Origin: Diorhabda sublineata
Taxonomy: Eukaryota > Arthropoda > Insecta > Coleoptera > Chrysomelidae
Assembly: GCF_026230105.1 (NCBI RefSeq)
Contig: NC_079482.1
Span: 7,688,001 to 7,752,000 of the forward strand
Direction of reading: 5' to 3'
DNA length: 64,000 nt
This document shows positions 58,560 to 64,000 of this stretch, in pieces. The notes below the pieces were generated by a model, which had not been told where the DNA came from, did no database searches, and saw nothing but the letters and a program-made list of their open reading frames with translations. The translations under genes were made by a program, and so were the position numbers. The first letter of the stretch is position 1, and each line of letters opens with the position of its first letter.

Positions 58560-59480
58560 CAAAAATGACTATCGAAATGACACTGTTGCCATTAAACAAA
58601 TTCAAAGATAAAGTTATATTTCTAAATCGAGATACATACATTTTTTTGAAAATTATGTTAGTTAGATCCAAGCATTTTTCAAAAACAAAATTTAAACTAT
58701 TGCATTTATCAAAAACTCCACACACTCAGACTGTATAAATACCTAATTAGTCCTCAAAAATGAAATCATTACAAATTTTCAAGCTCTCACCCTCATAAAA
58801 GCACAAGTTTAGATACCTCAAATTGTCACAAATCCTAAAATCAGATCTTTTAATATATCATTTGTAACATCTGGAAATCCTTTGTGTATTTGATTGCTTT
58901 AACGCCTTCAATTTCTCCAAAATATTCAACGTTCAGATTTTCCACGTCAATAAAGGGCCTAGAATTTATTTTCCATTATGCAAAGATCGGTTATAAATTC
59001 ACACAATACCTTTTGTTAATAACGCGTTAATAGTAAAGATATCGAAGCTATAGTGAACATCATACCTTTTGTTTCAAAAATAAAAGTAGTTCGAGAACAT
59101 TCATTCAACATTCGATATCATTTCAATAGGTTTGTGGCTAATCTAACAAACAATATTAAATAATATACTTCTCAATCTGTTGGAGAAATACGCGTTTTAT
59201 TCATTTCAATTTTTCCCTATTTATATTGATATTTTAACTAGTTTAAGTGTCATTCAAAATCAAAACATTTATAATAATATTCTGTAATAATCAATACCAA
59301 CAACTAACTAACGTGGATGTTTAATGGAATTAGTATTTCCTTTTTTTCTATGAACTTCCCTGTGCATTACAACCTATCTACAGAGCTCAAATAATGTTAG
59401 GTAGATAATGAGTAATAGGTATGACAATTCAAAAGACAGGACTTGCAGAGAAGACATCCAGTGATGCACCCTTTTAAAGT
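58560..59480. other. non-coding stretch, nothing recognised
   Basis: AT-rich. A possible local inverted similarity between 58230-58330 and 59085-59200 (aatgaataaaacgcg / cgcgttttattcatt; gttgatgaatgttctcgaac / gttcgagaacattcattcaac) suggests ends of one element of roughly 1 kb, but no protein lies between. Confidence 0.5.
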
Positions 59481-59489
59481 TAGTCTATT

Positions 59490-60000
59490 ACTACTAAATC
59501 AAAAAGGAATTTCCGTTTCAACCTTCGCACTATAATTATCCAAGATATTTTTTGCTAACACATTTGGATGCACTTTTAGTTTTTCTTTGCATTTTTTCGC
59601 GTACTTCTTCATTTCTTATTTGACATACAATAGACCTGGTGGCATCCTGTTGAATAGTTTCATTGTTTATAAACTGTGGGACTGTTAGTATCATTCCAAG
59701 ACGTTTTGAACGGAAACCTGTATCATTTCAATTTGCAGCTGTTTCCTATAATTTCAGTACAGAGGTACAGACTGATTCTAAGATGGTTTTGTAAATGAAT
59801 AGTTGTAGCCAGTACCTAGATACTCTTCAACTTGAGACTGTAGTTGAAGTATTTTCTCCTGACCAAATGCATACCTAAAAACTAGTCACCTTGTGGGATT
59901 TCTTTGCCATTCAATATTACAGATTTTCTTACGTATTGCAAAAGTTATATGTTGGGGTTTGTTCTAGTTTTTCCTAAAAGTATAATCTATGAAGAGAGTA
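59490..60000 (-). pseudogene. Jockey-like LINE C-terminal fragment
   Basis: Minus strand: VRKSVILNGKEIPQG (about 59940-59890), FLGMHLVRRKYFNYSLKLKS (the Y-LG-HLD-RL-W block), TIHLQNHLRISLYLCTEI, RFPFKTSWNDTN (Q-FQ-K-LR-I-NAPWY type), STGCHQVYCMSNKK and KCIQMC followed by VRRLKRK. The block order matches the end of Jockey ORF2 between thumb and the 3' untranslated end. Stops are frequent. Confidence 0.7.
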
Positions 60001-60009
60001 CCTCTCTTT

Positions 60010-61420
60010 TATCTGTGGTAAATGGAGAGAACAACATAGATAGCAGTAGAGATCAATAACGCCCGATTATGGACTTAACACAACAGCAACAGAATTTGTG
60101 AGCTCTTGCTTAAACTCAAATTGGAAGTATTGAAGGTGGAAAATAAAAAATATCTATTATTTCATACACTCAAAATACGATTAAAACTACCATTTTATCA
60201 TATTAGCGATATCATTATACCAAACATTTTGCTTCTTCCATAATGTACTACAAAGAATATTTATTGTAGCTGTAATGTGATTAAGGTCTCAAGATAAAGT
60301 ATATGGCAACCTATGGATTCTTACGAATTGTTGTTTTAAAGACATCGGTATTTTCTTCTCAGATAACTAACTCAAAAACTGTAACGCAAAATCTGAATTT
60401 AAAAAAGTATATTGAATCTCCAAATAAAAAAATTTATATTCATTTCACGCTAGTACTAATCTGTGAGTGGGAAAGTTTACTGAATACCAGCGCTACCTTA
60501 TGACTCAGTGTAGAATTAATTGGTTTTGTGTTACAGTTACCTAAGTATAGCATTTCAGTTATTTCTAGATTAATGTAGAAGATGGCATTTAATGCTTGGA
60601 AAAACTCAAATAGGTCCAATGACTTTGAATTGTAAAAGATATCTTTTTTATTAATTGGTGTGAAACTGTCGTGAAAATGTTTGATTTATTCGTTCTTCTT
60701 CTGCCACACACTTATTTAATAATATTTGCACAAGAATACTTAATGTTTACAAATTAATTTTTTATATTTCTGTTGGGCGCTTCAAGGATAAGAAATTAAC
60801 ATTAATGGAATTGAAATTTTAGATATCCACATATATATAATATATCCAAAAGTATAAAGAAGTGCATGATTTTTTTGGGTTTTAAATTGTTATAAAATGT
60901 AAATATATCGATCATACTATACAGGATGAGGAATAATAAATCAAGGATTGTTTACAGGAAGTAATCTTTATGTTTAAAAATTAGAAATATGTGTGTTATG
61001 ATAATATCAATAACTAATATTGGAAGAACTAAATACAAAATAATTTTATATATAGTTTGATATTTTGTCAGACAACATAAGAAACAAATAAACAAATTCT
61101 TGTTCAATACACTTTTCTTTGAAATCTATTATTATTTTCATTGAAACACTCTATTCATATTCCTCATTATGTATCGCACTAAAAATATATATCTAAACAA
61201 ATGATTTTGAAGAATCGAGGACCAAACCAGAAGAAGTTATTCGTCCATCGAAGTCAGCCTTATAAGCATTAACAAACATAGTTTGATTTCATAATTAATT
61301 GAAATAATTTTCATATTTGTAGAAACAAGTATTTCTTAGAAACCCAAAACCGCTTTCTTATTTTTTTATAAAACTACAAGAACCAAAAGTCACTAATGTA
61401 TGATGGCCAGGAATGCAGGA
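60010..61420. other. non-coding stretch, nothing recognised
   Basis: AT-rich with no named motif on either strand. Confidence 0.45.
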
Positions 61421-61429
61421 GGTGATTGC

Positions 61430-62420
61430 TGTGCGTAGTAGGCGATTGCGCGTATTTCCCGCTCAAACGCTCTGTCACTGGCTATTCCAACAGGTCATTT
61501 CTCGTTGAGTTGCAGTCACATAAACAAGGCCGTCATTATTGATTCTTCCGACAAGTGAATTGCGAGCTGTTATTCGTCATGCAGAAGGGAACAGTGCCGC
61601 GGAAATTCATCGAAGATTGAATGGAGTGTACGGAGACACCTTTATGATTGTCCAAGGACACTAGTCTGTGGCTACAGATATTGTTCAACGAGTTGACCAA
61701 GCGTGAATTATCGATACCATCTCTGAATGTTGCGCTACAGAAACATTTGCGCTCGCTGGGTCCCAAAGTTCAATGGCAACCACAAAACTCGCCGAATAGG
61801 TACAGCTTTGGTACGGCTTTGGAGATTTTAATACCGATGGAGAAGGTTTTTCTAACTTCATTAAGACATGTGATAAGACATGGATTCTGTATCCTTCAAC
61901 GAGACCCACAAAATTCGAACGAACTTTCCAACAGCGGTAAGATTATGGCAATTATTTTTTGGGTTGTCCAAAGGTGTATTGCAAAGTTTACGCAGCATGG
62001 AACAAAAATTAATGCAAATTTACACTGTGAAATTTTTCGACGCTTACGGAGAGTTATTTAAAGCAAATGAGAAGGCATGCTGACTTGTTCTGGAATTGTT
62101 CGACACGTCGACAATACCCGTATCCACAGCGTTCGTGTAATCCAACAACTCCTTTAGCAATTTCAATGAGACATTTTCGAACACCTACCATACAGTCCTG
62201 ACCTAGCACCGAGTTTTTTTCATCTTCTCCGTGAACTGAAGCAGTGACTTTGAGGGCGGCGTTTCCAAACTGACGTGGAGCTCAAAGAAACCGTCAAACT
62301 CACCTGTTAGAATATTAAATACGATTTCAATTGACCGAACAAATGTTACGTTACATATTAATTGACAGAAAAGTCCCTAGGCAGAAAATTTTGGAAGGGT
62401 GAAACAAAACGAATTGAGTG
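61430..62420 (+). pseudogene. mariner transposase relic (SETMAR-type lineage)
   Basis: Plus strand over several frames: ELRAVIRHAEGNSAAEIHRR and LNGVYGDTFMIVQ (61561-61650, first helix-turn-helix), KTWILYPSTRPTK (about 61870-61910, DETWV-HF-PETK block), GKIMAIIFWVVQRCIAKFTQ and HGTKINANLHCEIFRRLRRV (61938-62058, open), GMLTCSGIVRHVDNTRIHSV (about 62073-62130; D-N-R-H catalytic block, kept as DNTRIH), FEHLPYSPDLAPSFFHLLRE (about 62175-62235) and RRFQTDVELKETVKL (about 62254-62300). The order is complete, so this is a nearly full-length but frameshifted copy. The base composition is much less AT-rich than the neighbourhood. Confidence 0.85.
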
Positions 62421-62429
62421 AATTGGATA

Positions 62430-63380
62430 TTAGAGTCATTTAGAGAGTCTATCGACTATAAAGGGTTACATCGGAGTATAAAAATAAAAGGACACTCCTC
62501 TTTTAGATTCAGTCGTTATTCACTTAAGCGATGTTTATTTCGGTTTCAGTTAATGATTGGCCGGATCGAAAGCGTGTCTTTTTTTGGTAATATAAACCTT
62601 AAATAACATTTTCAGATCTTCCACATATTGAAAATTGTTTGTATACGCTTCAAAAACCCAAAATATTCTGCATCAATTGAGCTCGAATTTTAACATAATA
62701 TACGTATATACGAGTAATCCAGATTGGTTTCATCTGTTTTTCGCTTATCTAACGGTGAGTGTGTACCAGAAAAAAGTATACTTTCTCCAATATCTGAAGC
62801 AATCCCATGTTTAATAATATCCATTCCCAATTAAATCAATTACTCACAAAAAATTATCCACTTACATACCATTGAGAAATTGAAATAGTTTGAGTGATTA
62901 AGCTGCACCGTTCGTCCAACCGTAGAAATGGGTGAAAAATATTAATTAATCTAGAATTGAACAATGTTTGCCTCAATCATTTAGTCCAATCATCGACGAT
63001 GATAAACTAAAACCATATAATGTTGACAAACGACCTCGATTTTCATGAAAATTTAAATTTGCTCTATTTAGGCTCTTTTTCTTGAAAATCTACCCTATGC
63101 TAATTATTTTTTGGTGGTAAAATTTCCCCTTATTTCAGCATTTTTGGTTCACCGTTAAACAAATGAAATCAAAAATATATAAACAATCCAACAATTGAAT
63201 ATTCCTTAAGAGCAGCAATTTTTCTATTTAAAAAATTTAATTATTATATCTTCAACCCTTTTAAGTCATTCCTGAATAGTAGGAATTGTTTATAAAAAAA
63301 TAACGGAATTCGTATTTTGGGGGTTACTATTCCAAACTTCTTTTTATGTATAATCTTTTCTGCGCGATAATATCATTATC
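62430..63380. other. non-coding stretch, nothing recognised
   Basis: AT-rich. Short open frames have no motif. Confidence 0.45.
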
Positions 63381-63389
63381 AATTTCCAT

Positions 63390-64000
63390 TTGGGCGAACC
63401 AGCCTAATAGACATTCCATAGTATGGAAGTGATTCCCTTCCACTCTTTCCTATTTTCTTGCATTCCCAAGTTCCTCTTTTTCTTAAGCCTTCTATCACCT
63501 CTGCGTACCAACTTTTCCTTGGTCTTCCTTTTTTTCTTGTTCCTCCCTGCTCTATGTCTATAATTTTTTTTCGTTGCTCTAAAATCTGGCATTGTCTGGA
63601 TGTGACCCAGCCACTATATTCTTCTGGATCTTATCTTGCTTAGCTATGCTTCCCCAAATAAATCCCGTATTTCATTATTTGTTGTTATCAGCCATAATTC
63701 TTCCTTCTTATTACTCCCTAGTAGCTTTGTCTTTCTGGAGATTTTACTGAAACTTATTATCGCAATCTGTGCTCCCAATTCTTTACTTCACTTCGTCATC
63801 CTTGCTTCCAGATTTTCTCCCTCGTCACTTCATAACTCTGAACTCGTTTTAAAGTTAAAGTCATTGCTTTTTCTTCAATCAATTGTAATGAAAAACTTCT
63901 TAATGTTCTTTTCCTTAAGCTTATTTTCCGATGTTGAAAGGATCCGACATCGCCTGCGTATGCCAGTAGTTACGTGTCCGTGGTTTTAGTATCTCCGTTC
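63390..64000 (-). pseudogene. LINE reverse transcriptase C-terminal part, cut by the window edge
   Basis: Minus strand, A-rich sense. From the right edge: LAYAGDVGSF (about 63965-63935), the active-site YADD box with the first catalytic Asp changed to Gly, then ALTLKRVQS-type text, IRDLFGEAKLSKIRSRRI (about 63670-63620), WLGHIQTMPDFRATKK (63625-63575), a basic GTRKKGRPRKSWYA-like stretch with a one-base shift (63545-63510), EVIEDLRKRGIWECKKI (about 63508-63460) and the end around 63404. The 61-117 codon plus-strand open frames are antisense shadows. The 5' part lies beyond the window. Confidence 0.82.

Noticed and set aside
63458..63989. Plus-strand open frames of 61 and 117 codons near the right edge
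   Set aside because: Antisense of the LINE C-terminal region on the minus strand.
1..64000. CRISPR arrays, tRNA or rRNA genes
   Set aside because: No regularly spaced direct repeats, cloverleaf-like sequences with A and B boxes, or rRNA-like stretches were seen.

Overview
This window reads as a piece of an insect nuclear genome. It is AT-rich, its genes are split by multi-kilobase introns with GT-AG borders, and most of it is decayed transposons of families common in insects (mariner and other Tc1/mariner elements, Jockey-like LINEs, LINEs with an RNase H domain, small MITEs). A thaumatin-like gene fits a group such as beetles, which carry this family, whereas Drosophila lacks it; the order-level guess is inference only. 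No bacterial, organellar, tRNA, rRNA or CRISPR feature was found.

Two host genes can be supported. (1) On the minus strand, 18898 down to 8874, a complete three-exon thaumatin-like gene has a TATA box, a signal peptide, two phase-0 introns (2.8 and 6.7 kb) and a polyadenylation signal. It encodes 182 residues with eight mature cysteines, so it is a shortened form of the usual thaumatin fold. (2) On the plus strand, four exons (39477-39610, 47214-47636, 48054-48274, 50795-50951) with matching splice phases belong to a larger protein that is rich in Ser, Arg and acidic residues and probably disordered. Its start and end lie outside what I can recognise.

The rest is mainly a graveyard of mobile elements. 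Region by region: 2.3-5.2 kb holds a mariner relic, two LINE fragments and a MITE; 9.1-14.4 kb holds a mariner with an open but internally deleted frame, a Jockey RT fragment split by a GC-richer insert, a hairpin and a LINE 3' end; 17.6-20.6 kb holds a MITE and a Tc1-like relic; 22.3-24.4 kb and 31.2-32.5 kb hold one transposon family with long subterminal repeats; 26.2-28.3 kb holds an RNase H LINE tail and a Jockey RT containing a nested LINE with a perfect 12-bp target-site duplication; 37.2-38.9 kb holds a LINE endonuclease/RT body; 40.2-46.9 kb holds mariner relics and an inverted composite transposon with arms of about 360-410 bp; 48.5-49.2 kb and 51.7-63 kb hold further mariner and LINE relics; a LINE runs off the right edge.

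The most unusual structures are two inverted composites (22318-24430 and 41141-42631). In both, one end of a Tc1/mariner-type element has been replaced by an inverted copy of its other end. Both host genes have long introns that have absorbed transposons, and none of the recognised relics overlaps a called exon.
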